Positions 45,167 through 56,132 of a stretch of 64,000 nt of DNA are shown here, in pieces. Within the stretch, counting starts at the first letter, position 1; every line of letters begins with the position of its first letter. The notes under the pieces were generated by a model. The model had not been told where the DNA came from. It searched no databases and worked only from the letters and a program-made list of their open reading frames with translations. This DNA is from Echinarachnius parma. Its lineage: Eukaryota; Echinodermata; Echinoidea; Clypeasteroida; Echinarachniidae. The translations under genes were made by a program, and so were the position numbers. The DNA lies in assembly GCA_037951105.1 (NCBI GenBank), contig JBAMJV010002952.1:1-64000 (forward strand), written 5' to 3'.

Positions 45167-45632
45167 ATCCCTGTGTTCACACACAAAAATGTCATTGTAT
45201 AGCTAATCAGGAGCTGATTCTTTAGTCGGCTCTTGACTAGCTATACGACGGAAATTGTCGGAAATTGTGTGTCTGAACGCTCACTTAACGAAACGTCATA
45301 TAAAGAATCATGATTAACGAAACGTTTTGTACGAGAGCTGACTAAAGAATCACGCTCGTTTTGTGTGTGAACGCCCGGTCGACACTCGTATTACGGGGCG
45401 TGGCTTAACGTGACCGCGAGCAAAAGGAGACAGAAAAAAGACTGCGCAGTAGCAAACTGCGCACTTATACAATGTTTCGTGCAGCTGAATGCCAGCTGTT
45501 TTGGGATCTTGTTTTTGTGTGTGTTAACGTTCGTTAGTTTCGTTAATCATGATTCTTTATACGAAGTTTCGTTAGTCATGATTCTTTAGTCATGATTAAG
45601 GGATGAAATATTGGTGTGTGTGAACACGCTAA
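45167..45632. mobile_element. MITE with GTGTTCACACACA termini and ATGACA target duplication
   Basis: GTGTTCACACACA (45173-45185) and TGTGTGTGAACAC (45615-45627) are perfect inverted repeats. ATGACA occurs immediately outside both ends (45161-45166 and 45633-45638), and neighbouring array units support the uninterrupted site. The interior repeats GATTCTTTAGTCATGATTAA- and ACGAAACGT-type motifs in both orientations. No ORF. Confidence 0.75.
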
Positions 45633-46242
45633 ATGACATGCCCACCGATTTTGGTTTCTGATCATGATAGATGGATGTACAGCCTTAGGCATCCCCTAAA
45701 TCCCTTGCAAGTGTGTGTAGTGAGCCAATCAAATCAGAAGACCTGCCATACCTTCTTTCACCTCCTAACCTGAATAAACAATGCTGCTGCTCTTGCATTG
45801 TAGTTTGGCTTAAAGTAACCCATAGACAATCATTTGATTTTTGGTGCAAAAACCCTAGCCTGGGTATTTTGGGGACCAGTCCTGAATGGGTTAAAACCTT
45901 CAGACAGTTTTGGAAAACCATGACAAAATTGTATCAGTTTAATAGATTGAATTCAAAAGAATAATACATTATGTTCAACATGTTCAACATAAATGTAGAA
46001 TTATATGGCAATGTAAAGATGTAGACTTAAGGAATTTTCACAAACACAAAGACGTTGACTTTGAAACTTGAAAAATGACCTGTCAATTGCATCATAACAC
46101 GCTGACCTTTGGAACCCTGCATAAAATGTGACACTACTTGCATCCCTATCAATTATACTAGGAACTTTGATGTTATTCCAGCCTGTCACTTGCTGAAAAA
46201 GTGGTCTCTTCAATTTGAATATATGCACACAGTTTTCTGAAC

Positions 46243-46638
46243 TTAAAGGGATCTAGTAACTTTGTTGAGATGTGCAAAAACTGATGAATGGTTGATGCAA
46301 TGTATACTGTTGTTATCTCATATGTCCTCAGGGTATTGTGTGAAAATTTCAGGTCAAATGGACAATGTATGGCCAAGTAATGAGCGAAAATGCAAAGTGA
46401 TATTGGGTGATATTCACCAACTCACTGCATTCACTTTGTACAGGGATGAAAATCTCGCCCGGAGATTTTCTTATCTAAATACTTCAATCATACATATCTT
46501 TGTAATGAAAGGGAAATTTGAAAAACCGAAAGCTGTCCCATGATTTTATTGTTAATACGAATACAACAAGGTATAAAGGAACCGCTAGAATTACAATTTT
46601 ATTTTGAGGATTTGGACAATGTTACTAAGTCCCTTTAA
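46243..46638 (+). mobile_element. TTAA-flanked MITE, family B, copy 3 (identical to copy 1)
   Basis: 396 bp, reading identically to 25272-25667 from TTAA to TTAA. Its right TTAA is also the left TTAA of the adjacent family A element, so one inserted exactly at the edge of the other. Confidence 0.87.
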
Positions 46639-47129
46639 AGGGGTAGTACTGTTTTGGTAAGGCTGAGCTTTAGTAACCAGACCTGCATAATAACATTACA
46701 AACTAATAGTTATAACTCCACCACGCTCGAAAGGTATAGAAAATTACAAACGACTAAGTAAAAAGCCTGTTATCATTCAAAAAGAGCCATTCAAACAGAG
46801 GGCGCTCTCTAAAAAAGCATTGGTTTCAACCATTTTTCATACAAAATTATGCATGTGATGTTTTGTTGTTAAATAGAGAGATCATCAACAACTATTTAAA
46901 AACCCCTTTTGAAATTTTTGGAAAAAGTGTAAGCATTTATGTATTTTTAAAAATTCATAGAATAAACCTGGGGCTCCAGGTTTATTCCGATCGGATATAT
47001 TGATTGATATTTTAGCCGTTTCTGAACCGATTTTGATCAAATAAAGTTTATTCTGCCATTAAAATAGTATGCTCTTTCAAATGTATTTTGTGCAGCGCCC
47101 CCTATACCAAAACTGAACTACACCTTTAA
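46635..47129. mobile_element. TTAA-flanked foldback MITE, family A, copy 3
   Basis: It runs from TTAAAGGGGTAGTACTGTTT to AACTGAACTACACCTTTAA. The interior is in the opposite orientation to copy 1 (TATAACTCCACCACGCTCG occurs in the left half). The palindromic centre is AAACCTGGGGCTCCAGGTTT near 46965-46985. Confidence 0.8.
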
Positions 47130-47940
47130 TTTGTATTGTATTTCAGCATGTCACTTTGCTGATATCATGGTCTCTTTGATTTGTAAATGCACCCATTCCT
47201 CTGAAATAAACTTTTATTGTACTTCAGCTGGTCAGTTCACTGATAATAGGGGAACTTGAGCAATCTGAATACTGCATCCAGTCTGTTAGAATAAACTTTT
47301 ATTGTATTTCAGCCTGTGGCGTCCCTGAAAACAGAGTCTCTTCAACTCAAGTTGAAAACCCACTCTTCTAAAAGTTGATTGTGTTTCAGGCTGTCAGTTA
47401 GCTTAAACTCAAGAATATTCCATCTGAATATCCAAGTTTTTTCTCCTAGCCATTATACGACTGTTGATTGTGTACAATCAAGATACACAAATTTAAAAAC
47501 ATTTCAAAAAGTTTTCCTTAAATAAAAAGAAATGTCATCAATGCCCCACCCAAAAAAAAAAATCAAATAGATAAGCAACCCAAATTTGTTGAAGGTTTAA
47601 ATTAATTAATGAATAAAGAAATATAAACAAAAATTACTTCATGAAACTGAAAGAAGTATTTTCCTCCCTTTGGTACTTGTAATGTCAGTTTTGTATTTCC
47701 ACCAAAGTCATTTGATAGTTTCTTGATAAAATTGGTCCCATTGAAAGTAGGTATTGCCAAATAGAGTCACAACTCCATTGCTTTCAGATTGACACACAAC
47801 ATACTGAAGGGGGATAGATTAATCTCCCTACATTAATTTTTGCCAACGAAACAAGACCAAAGTTGTTGGAGTGTAATTATTAATGACCTCACTTATCAAA
47901 AATATTAAACTATAATTTTTCATGAGGCATCACCTTATGA

Positions 47941-47962
47941 GGGGGGGGGGGGGGGGGGGGGG
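47941..47962 (+). repeat. Poly(G) run, 22 bases
   Basis: One of about a dozen G or C runs of 12 bases or more in the window. The others are at 3479, 12375, 12471, 13376, 18855, 19603, 34382, 34603, 42212, 53157 and 53442. Length is prone to sequencing error. Confidence 0.9.
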
Positions 47963-48734
47963 TGTAATTTTTCTCACTGCATGCATAATATTTTTGCTAG
48001 TGAGCTAGGAATGTAATCATCAACAAAACCACATTTCTAATTCTATATTCATACTATTTTGTCCTATCGCTTAGCTCAAAAATAGATGCTACTGATTGAG
48101 ATTGGTCCCAAGGAATTTGGTTAGTACTTGGTAAAATTGCAACAGAAATTAAATGTCCTCTCTGTATCAATTAGCTTTCAACATTCACTGGAGGAGCTTG
48201 AATATATGTCTGTTTTCATAGTCATACCCAGGATTTTTTCAGTTTTAGCCTCATTCAGTGGCATAATTGGGGTGTGTTTAAATACATAAAACAGTCATTT
48301 TTGTTGCTCAAACACCCCCCTCACCTCACTATGCTTATGTCTGTATTAATTTTGCCAGCTTATAACTGAATGTAATCAACATCGAAACCATTACTACTTA
48401 TTCAGAAATCTGTCCTGTTGCATGGCCATCTGCAAGTAAATGGCATCAGAGTCTGCAATTTATAGAAATAGGTCCTTGCTCCAAAGCCTCAAAGGAATGT
48501 AATTATTGGAAAATAAAACCACAACTTGAAAATTCTGGCTTCAGCTGGGCTAGCCAGCACAAAGTCTGAGACTGCAGTTGACCCCCTGAGGTCACCAGAC
48601 ACAAAATAGCATTGATTGGAGTTCACCTTTTACTTGACCCCTGGGACAATACTTAGTCTAGTCATTTCAGACCCTGCTTTTAAGTTGATTGGAGGGTGAA
48701 GAGACTTATTTTGAGCTGTGTTTTCATGTGGACA

Positions 48735-48870
48735 AAATCCCAAACTGATATTTGAGACTTTGATCATAATTACCAATATAATTGTAAGATTCCCTTGAAT
48801 GATGTGTGATCATCATAATTATGGAAGCATTATGAACAATCAAGACTCATTTTTATCTCCTGTTATGTTT
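48735..48870. repeat. Dispersed repeat (AATTATGGAGACATTTG family), partial
   Basis: It shares GATATTTGAGACTT, ATAATTATGGA and AATCAAGACTCATTTTT.TCTCCTGTTA with 57328-57590. Only part of the element is present. Confidence 0.4.
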
Positions 48871-49297
48871 AACTGAACTTGATAAATGCTTGCAAAAGAC
48901 AAGACTATGTGATTCATTTTAACACTAACAGCCAATGATTGATAGTTTTTATTGTTTATCTTCTTGAGTATGAACTATAATTGAACTAGCATGGGTGTCA
49001 CCCTTACATAATACCTATTGTTGAGTGGGGATGAATGAATAGGTATCAATTACAGATTGACGCCCATGTGAAGAGTATAACATGACTTGTTTGAGTGCAA
49101 TCTTCTGATCACAACACCTATTGTCTATGCAAGCATTTTGTACCTTTCTTGCATGACACTCTACAAACAACAATGATAATGTATTTTGGTCTGCGCTGAT
49201 CCTATTGATCCTCAATTACCCCATGCAAACTTTGTTTGTGTTCTGTATATTACATCCGCTAGTTGTTCATAACGTAGTTCATATTGTGAACAATTTT

Positions 49298-49436
49298 CAA
49301 AGGGATCTACTAACTTTGTTGACATGTGCAAAAAGTGATGAATGGTTGATAAAATGTGAATTGTTGTGATCTGATATGTCCACTAAATGGATGATATGGC
49401 AGAGTAAATGGGCAAAAAAGCAAAGTGATATTCGCT
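49298..49436 (+). mobile_element. TTAA MITE, family B, truncated copy 4
   Basis: CAAAGGGATCTACTAACTTT through GATGAATGGTTGAT and AAAGCAAAGTGATATTC match the left third of family B, with decayed TTAA (TCAA). The right part is missing. Confidence 0.7.
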
Positions 49437-50602
49437 AGCTTCTAGCTGTGCACATGGTTTGGCTCCTGTCTAGGATAAATAAAAAAAATAACACTGTTAA
49501 CAGTACTGGAAATCCACAATATATACCCCAGAAGACCATCAGCATCACCTGAAATATACCATACAAACGTTTCAAGATTAAACAAAAAAGAGAGTCAATT
49601 GTGTTGAATTATACACAGGAAGTTTTTTGAAATAAAATAAAATAAAATGCATGTACAAGTCTGATAATTATTACAGCAATTAAAGCAAATACTGAGAATT
49701 TTGTGTGAGAAGTTTCCCCAAAACTGATTTTTAGCTTTAGACTGATTTCAGATGATAATGATGTGTCTACTGAAGGGCAGCTGGCGCAAACATGACAACG
49801 TTTCTTTCACTTTACGCACAATGCCTTTTGTATCGAATAGAGGCTGCACGTGGATATGAAGCTTCTCAATGTGCAAGGCCTAACGCTCCTGTAAAAGCAA
49901 GCTGTGATAAATGAAACTAAAATCCATTTGATCCATTCAGGGCTTTACGATCCATTACATTTGTGCATGTATTTTTGCACCCATTAGACAATCAATAGTT
50001 GGATTGATTGGAACATCTCTTTATTCTGAGTGTTATTTCTAATGGGGTGTGATGCAGAATGTGGTTCACATAATTATTCTCCAATTTGTGGACTCCTAAA
50101 TCTGTTTTTTTTTGTTGGTCTTCATAAAAGCAAATTTGTACTTTTTCCAGCTCTAAATGTAACTCTAAATGTTTGTATCAATAAACAATGAATTACTGTT
50201 TAATTTCTTACCCTTGTCTGGTTTGGGAAATATAAGTGCAATCGTGCATGTGTTGAGAGTGAAAAACTTTTTTATATAAATATAAACGTTATAAAGTGGT
50301 TTGTTTTGGGACTGAATTCGTAGACTAGCACCATAAATTCCATGCCAATGAGATTTGGCTCAAAAGGGACCCTAATGTTCTTTGTCAGTGCTGTGAGAGT
50401 CAGCTGCATGGCAGGTAAACCAAACCAAGCCCATAACAAGTCCTCCCAAACAAATTTTTAGAGTGCAGCTTCGCCTACATAAATAACTCACTGTAAGTGT
50501 AATGTGCATTTCTGATGTTGAGAGAAAGAAGGATGTCCAAGCACTTTCGGGTCTTCAGAGATTATCATGTTTAAAGCTTTGGAGTCCTGCATGTAGAAAC
50601 AT

Positions 50603-51353
50603 GGGCCCATATTCATAAAAGCCTGCTAGCTTAATAGTTGCATGCTAAGTCTATTTTAGATGACATGGGGAAGAATAAAACACATGATTTTATTATTGCT
50701 AAGTAGGGTCAACTTAAACCCCTTTTTAATTGGAGAACTTGTTTTCTACCTCGCTTTTACCCGAGTAGGATTTCGTGGAGGTCGGGTCGTAAAAGGGTCG
50801 TAAAATACGCCGCGATAGGTTGTGCAGCGTTTTAATCAAAGGTGTTTCTCTGAGTCACACGGGTAGGTTACTATAGCAACCGCACCTCTCTCATCATGCG
50901 ACCCGCTGGCGTGACATGTGCTAATCGGCGCGCGCTGGTATACGTTAGCGGGAAATTGTTTACACTTTTTACGGCCATGACGTCCTCTACCCGGGTAACA
51001 TTCTGCGCGCTTTTTAATACAATGTTTATCAGCTTAACATCCTGGTAACGTCTGGACGTTACCGCGCTATTACCCTAGCCCGACTAGGTCGAATCCTACC
51101 GCGCTGTTGTCAGGATGTTACCCTGATCGGACCTTTTTAATACAAACGCGGTAGAATGTCATCCTGACAACGTCTGGACGTTACCGCGACTATTTTCCTC
51201 AATTAAAAAGGGGTTTTAGTGGATCACTATTGATGGCTTACCCAGCTTACCCTAGTTGGGGACTAGGAAAACTGTTTGTCACTCAATAAAGTATATCATT
51301 TGAATTAGACTTAGCAAGGAACTAAGCTAATGGGCTTTTATGAATATAAGGCC
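50603..51353. mobile_element. Outer MITE (ATATTCATAAAAGCCTGC ends) carrying a nested element
   Basis: The left end GGGCCCATATTCATAAAAGC and the inverted right end GGCCTTATATTCATAAAAGC form termini that continue into GC.TTAGCTTA. Positions 50716-51217 are a second, unrelated inverted-repeat element. A solo left end of the same outer family, GGGCCTATATTCATAAAAGC, is at about 53127. Confidence 0.8.
50716..51217. mobile_element. Nested foldback MITE with AAACCCCTTTTTAATTG ends
   Basis: Perfect inverted ends AAACCCCTTTTTAATTG and CAATTAAAAAGGGGTTTT. The CpG-rich interior repeats ACGTCTGGACGTTACCGCG twice and has TTTTTAATAC phrases echoing the terminus. It is related to 14752-15225. Confidence 0.8.
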
Positions 51354-51759
51354 AGATGTAGCTCTCTTTAACTTTTGACAAAAACAATTTATATACCGTA
51401 AATGTTTTTTTTTAATTATCGGAATATTTGGCATCACATATATTAGGTTCTGACCAGGTGTTATGTAAAGTTTGAATGTAGCCAAAAATGTACTTAGCGT
51501 CCTTTTTACTCTCACCAGCCAGATTTGTCCTAAAGTTGTTCTGGACTGCCAATATATAATTTATTATGTCATTTCTTGCCAAGTGCTTTAGCTGCATTTG
51601 AGAATATAGTTTGTGAAATATTCACAAAGTTGCAGTCAAGTACAAACACGAGTACAAATATTATATTAAAAAAAGACATCCTGTAAATCTCTTGCCCCTT
51701 TCTTATTTACTTATATATGGATTTATGGGACAGTGTTTGATATAAAAGTCTGATATGTT

Positions 51760-52399
51760 TAAGGGAACTAAAGAATACAACGTACTTTGGCACTTATTCC
51801 ATAGTTGATGACTTGTAAACTAGGTCTGCCGAAAAAAAAGCCATGAAAATAAACACAGTAGTGATTTTAGACTAATTTTCTGATGCCCAATCTCACTTAG
51901 CAGCCAGTTTACGCCCCACCCACATTTAGGGTCCAGAATCGGCAGCGTGATTGACAATGCATTCGCTTACGTCATCTACAGAATTTAGTTCATTAGTCCG
52001 TTCTTTAGATGACGTCACATTTTGGCGATTTAAAAGGGGCGTTCCCAGGACAATTAGATATTTACTAATAACCCCCAAATTGATTGATTTCATGGGAAAT
52101 GACTGCCAAATTCTTTTTCTTGAGGAAAAATTACGAATAGAGAGCCTAATTGTGAAAATTAGGCCATCTAGACGCTGTAGTTCCTTTAAGTACCTTCGGC
52201 TAATATTTCACAAAAGCAAAATAGCTTGCAAATTCATGTTGGCGTGTGCTACAAATTCATATTTTGAAGATAGTCATGTGTGGGGATTTGGAAGGTGCGT
52301 ATTGACATGTTACACATTCATAACTAGGCTAGTTTGTGCACAATGTGCTTGCAAGATGGCAATGGGCATCTGACTTTTGAATCTGAATCGTCCCTTTAA
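51760..52399. repeat. Possible TTTAAGGGA-ended element
   Basis: TTTAAGGGAACTAAAG near 51758 and CGTCCCTTTAAG near 52390 give weak inverted ends of the same AAGGGA type as the TTAA families. The enclosed 140-codon open frame begins at a TTG, has no domain and contains palindromic AATTAGGC stretches, so I do not call it a gene. Confidence 0.3.
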
Positions 52400-53126
52400 G
52401 CAAGGTGCACGCAAAAATAGACAAAGTTCACAGTTCGGAAATTTGAGAAAAACAAGTGCCCAACATTACCTTTCATGCCTGCGTGGGTGTGAAATAAATG
52501 AGCCGTGAATTTTGTCAACACCAGTTTTAACCAGCTGTGTTTTCATTACATCAAAGATATGATGTAGTCTCTTTCACGATGAGCAGTTTTCTCTCAAAAT
52601 TACTGACCCATGGAGACCAGAGTTAATAAACAAGTATATTTTGGATCGCTTGTTATCTTTGATTGGTTAAAAATAGGCATTATATAAATCATGATTGAAG
52701 TTTGTAAGTAAATCACTCCAATATTGATGATATACTTTGAGCCATTTTTTACATTAACAATATGAAAATATAATATGTAAGAAATGCCAGACATACGAGC
52801 ATAAAATCATAAATTAATTTCAAGGCAACAGGAATTGCCATGGCCCCAGGTACACACAATGTATTTGTATGTATTTATTTAATTCAATTCAGTTTAGTTT
52901 GTTTTAATTTTCAACAATATCTCAAGAATATGAATTGTGCATAAATATTCCCCAAAACCAACTTTCACGTTACCAACTTAAATCACAACTTACATGTACG
53001 ATTTGTAAAAGACCAATTAATTTTCATGTGTTTTGTTTATTTAATATTTCAGGCTCATTTTTATCAATATGTATCAAGTATCATAACCCAGTCAACTTGA
53101 AGCTTTCTGGTACCCTTGTAACCCTG

Positions 53127-53345
53127 GGCCTATATTCATAAAAGCCTGCTAGCTTAGGGGGGGGGGGGGGGGGGGTGGGGGCTCTGGGCTAGCCCTCAAA
53201 ATGCCCCCCAAAGCCCCTGTAAATAATGCAAACAATTGAAAAACAAAAGTTAGAGTGCTATTTTCATGTAGGCAAGCTTGAAAAGTTGTCCCTGAAAAAT
53301 ACATGTAAATTTTGTCCCAGTACTGGAGAGTAACAGGTTCAACCA
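53127..53345. repeat. G-run element with CAGGCAAGCTTGAAA block
   Basis: A 19-base G run (53157-53175) is followed by sequence shared with 18855-18985: AGTG.TATTT..TGTAGGCAAGCTTGAAA and a CCCTGAAAA..AAAT.TTAA-like block. Both copies are linked to a poly(G/C) run. Confidence 0.5.
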
Positions 53346-53481
53346 GTGGCGTAGTGAAGTAAATAAACTGAAGAAAAAACACAATATTAGAAAACATAAG
53401 GGGACATTTTTCTTGAAAAACAAAGAAATACATAAGGTATGCCCCCCCCCCCCAAAAAAAAAAACCACGCTATGCCACTTG
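53345..53481. mobile_element. Short MITE with AGTGGCGTAG ends and internal poly(C)
   Basis: The left CCAGTGGCGTAGTG and the right CACGCTATGCCACTTGG are imperfect inverted repeats. A 12-base C run and poly(A) sit just inside the right end. The block before the C run (ACAAAG.AATACATAAGGTATG) matches 12451-12470. Confidence 0.6.
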
Positions 53482-53520
53482 GTTCAACAACCCTAAAAAT
53501 CACCATTTTGAGTGCTTTGC

Positions 53521-53660
53521 TAGTCTTGTATTTCATATCCTGTATTACATGTCCAGTATTTGGTTTTAAATTCTGTATTGTTGTTTCCCATAATTTTATT
53601 TTTCGTTCCAGGTAACGGGATGTAGTATACCTGTGTATTTGAATGTGTATGTGCGTGTGT
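53521..53660 (+). pseudogene. DIS3: Shadow copy 1 of the last DIS3 exon and its acceptor
   Basis: From CTTGTATTTCATATCCTGTA through a T-rich tract to CGTTCCAG at 53603-53610, this parallels the intron end before the functional last exon. The following bases read GTAACGGGATGTAGTATACC against the functional GTACCGGGTTTCAGCGTGCC. If spliced from 25890 at phase 0 it would give VTGCSIPVYL and continue in frame through a GT-rich stretch to a TAG near 53701. It is probably a dead duplicate, but the acceptor is intact. Confidence 0.6.
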
Positions 53661-53819
53661 GTGTGTGTGTGTATAGGGCGGTGGGGGGGACGACAAAGGT
53701 GTAGAATAAGGTGTTGAAGGTACCAGAATTGTATACTTGTACATTTGAATGCGTTATTGTGTGTAGGAGAGGGAAAAAACAAGGCAAAAGTTCAAACAAA
53801 CCTTTAATATATATATACT

Positions 53820-53975
53820 GTGTTGATTTTGTATCATTTCCGGTATTTGGTTTGAAATTCTGTATTATTGTTTCCTGTGTTTGTTTTCGCTCAAGATACT
53901 GGGTTTTAGCCCCGTTTTAGCATACTTGTGTATGGGCATGTGTGAGTAGGTGCAGGAAAGGGAAAACAGAAACAA
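53820..53975 (+). pseudogene. DIS3: Shadow copy 2 of the last DIS3 exon (decayed acceptor)
   Basis: TTTGTATCATTTCCGGTATT, TGTATTATTGTTTCC, TGTTTTCGCTCAAG and GATACTGGGTTTTAGC track the functional sequence that starts at 54063 (offset about 168 bp). CTCAAG replaces CTCCAG at the acceptor, and the exon-like part has an early stop. It continues into a GTGCAGGAAAGGGAAAAC block resembling the functional CACAGGAAGCAGGAAAC. Confidence 0.6.
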
Positions 53976-54062
53976 ACTTTAGTGTGTTAATCTTGTATTC
54001 CATATCCTGGATTTCATTTTAATTTCTGTATTTTTGTTTCCCGCGTTTGTTTTTCACTCCAG

Positions 54063-54155
54063 GTACCGGGTTTCAGCGTGCCTGCACAGGAAGCAGGAAA
54101 CGGAGGCACGAAGGATGAGCCACCCGCCAAGAAAGCCAAGAAGGAAAAGGATTGA
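54063..54155 (+). CDS. DIS3: DIS3 exosome ribonuclease, last coding exon
   Basis: 30 codons and TGA: VPGFSVPAQEAGNGG, then TKDEPPAKKAKKEKD. The acceptor is TTTTTCACTCCAG, phase 0, following SPQ of the previous exon. Vertebrate DIS3 ends with PQIPGISIP and a short lysine-rich tail (KKKKMKLGK), so the IPG.S.P motif and basic end are conserved in type. The PAKKAKKEK stretch resembles a nuclear localisation signal. Two degenerate copies of this exon and its acceptor precede it. Confidence 0.93.
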   Translation, partial: VPGFSVPAQEAGNGGTKDEPPAKKAKKEKD

Positions 54156-55200
54156 GCCGCTTTGAAAATCCACTGGAAAAGATTCTGAAATGTGAAGGGA
54201 AAAAAGGAAAACAGGAGAAGATCTGATATGCGAGATAACAGATTAACAGATATCTGAGCTAGTATGAGAAGATCTAGTCACAAAATGGAAATACATCAAC
54301 ATGTATGTCGCTTGGGAAATTATCTGAGATGGGAAGAAAAAAGAAAAAACAAGACAAGATCTGATATGCAAGTTATCAGATTAGCAGAAACCTGAGCTGC
54401 TAGAAAATTGATCTGATAATGGAGTCACAAGAAAGAACATGTGGCATGGGATAAGAACTGAGATGTCGATGAGCTGGGTTGATAGACAAAGAGGGGACAA
54501 AAGAAGACTTGACAGCTAGGAAAAGGATGTGTTTTGTCTAACTTTGCAATTGAGACTTAATTGTTTCTCTGCAAATATGAATGATTAACATTATTGCAAT
54601 CATTGATTCATTTTCCATTTTATCATTTTATATGTGTGGCACCGTCACACTTTTTTAATGTATGTCATTTTTACCCAGACCAAAAACTTTGATACATTGA
54701 AAATGTTCAATTTTTTGTATTTAAGGAAATAATGTCCTCATGTGAATTCCTGATGTCATGTTGCAATCAGGAAGAAGCAATAATAATATGAATAGCATTT
54801 ATAGAGCACCATGTATCTAGGTCATCAGGTACAGTTCAAACCCGCACAATTATCTTGTGCACCATTTCAACTCCCAGGGGACCATACTAGCCCAAGCTAC
54901 CCTATGATATAGAGTGCTACATGCCTATTTAACACTGACCAAGTACCCATATACTCCAGGGCATCTATTGGGTTCGAACTTGGTTCCCGAGATCGGAAGT
55001 CAAGCGCTTATCCGATCATGCCATATCATGTGATATTGGCACCAATTTGGATTTCCAAATCTGGTCAGTTACACCATGGTTACACTATAGCTCGTATTTC
55101 TAACAGTGAAAAAAGTTAAGAGGGGGAGGGGGAGAGTTCAGAACAATAAAGCCACTGAGAGCCAAAAAGAGCTCCTGTAATATTGGGCATAAATAAACTT
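54156..55200 (+). other. DIS3: DIS3 3' UTR and downstream region (extent uncertain)
   Basis: Sequence after the TGA includes a tandem duplication of about 138 bp: GATCTGATATGC..GAT.A.CAGATTA.CAGA is repeated at about 54220 and 54358. AATAAA hexamers at 55145 and 55192 are candidate polyadenylation signals; no earlier canonical one was noticed. The transcript end is not proven. Between 55200 and 56019 I see only AT-rich sequence. Confidence 0.45.
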
Positions 55201-56132
55201 TTGTGTCCTGAAGCTCATTTCTGTTGGCCCTGGGTCTAATATGAATAAAAAATAACTTGTATAATAGTAGGTTTGATTTATATAGCACCCAATAGGAGAT
55301 AAATGTGAGCACCATCTCCACTCCCTGAAGAGCATTACTTTTATGTGGAATATCTTGACTTAGCTGGCTCATGTTCTTCAAAGTAAGCAGAATGGATTTT
55401 TATTTATTTGTTATGCACCATATATTTTACTTCATTAAAGTACTTTAATTTTGATGAAAGGTTAACCAGAGTATTTATTTGGTTTTCTGCAGACAGAAAT
55501 TAATGTTAAAGAACTTTGGCAGAAATAATTAAACTGCACTACTAAAGTTATCTTCCTCTTCTGAGTGTACGCTGTTACCACCTGTGTGACTCATTTTAAT
55601 TATAATTGTTCAAATTATAAAGTATGCTACTGTTGCAGATGTAGTCATATGCAAACCTACTTCATAAAATCACCTATTCAAAACCTGTAGCGTCCTAATA
55701 CAAAATTAAATAACAATTTTGATGTAGAAAAATTCTAACCATGTCAAAGTTAATGTATTAGTTTTAGCCTTGAATGCTTTTTCAAAGTAGGTATGATACC
55801 AAGATCAATCTTTTATTAAAATCATGAGGTTTTATCTCAAGCTTTTAATATAAACTTCCAGACCACATAGTTATTCTATTATCATTATTGACAAAACAGT
55901 TTTGATGTAAATATGACTTAACCATGCTAATAAAAACTTGGTAACTATTTTAATCCAGTTTGAGTGTGTTGTGAAGTTATTTTGTATGATACTTTGTCGA
56001 TGGAGAGTGAAGCCCAGTTAACCCTTTTGGGACAAGTCCCAGTTAACCCTTTTGGGACAAGTCCCAATTTCACTCTGGCTTGGGTCTATGGAGAATGCAT
56101 GTTATACTGACATTAAGCCATCCTCAATGGGA

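Larger units (their letters stand above)
46180..47420 (+). repeat. Diverged 75-90 bp tandem array split by two MITEs
   Basis: Units contain TTATT.TATTTCAGC.TGTCA, TCTCTTCAA.TTG and a TCTGAA.TAAAC end. One lies at 46180-46242 and the others near 47137, 47215, 47290 and 47385. The gap between is filled exactly by family B (46243-46638) and family A (46635-47129). Array units therefore supply an approximate empty site for both insertions. Confidence 0.65.

Noticed and set aside
51951..52373. 140-codon + strand frame
   Set aside because: Starts at TTG, has no recognisable domain and lies in a segment with possible TTTAAGGGA element ends. Not supportable as a gene.
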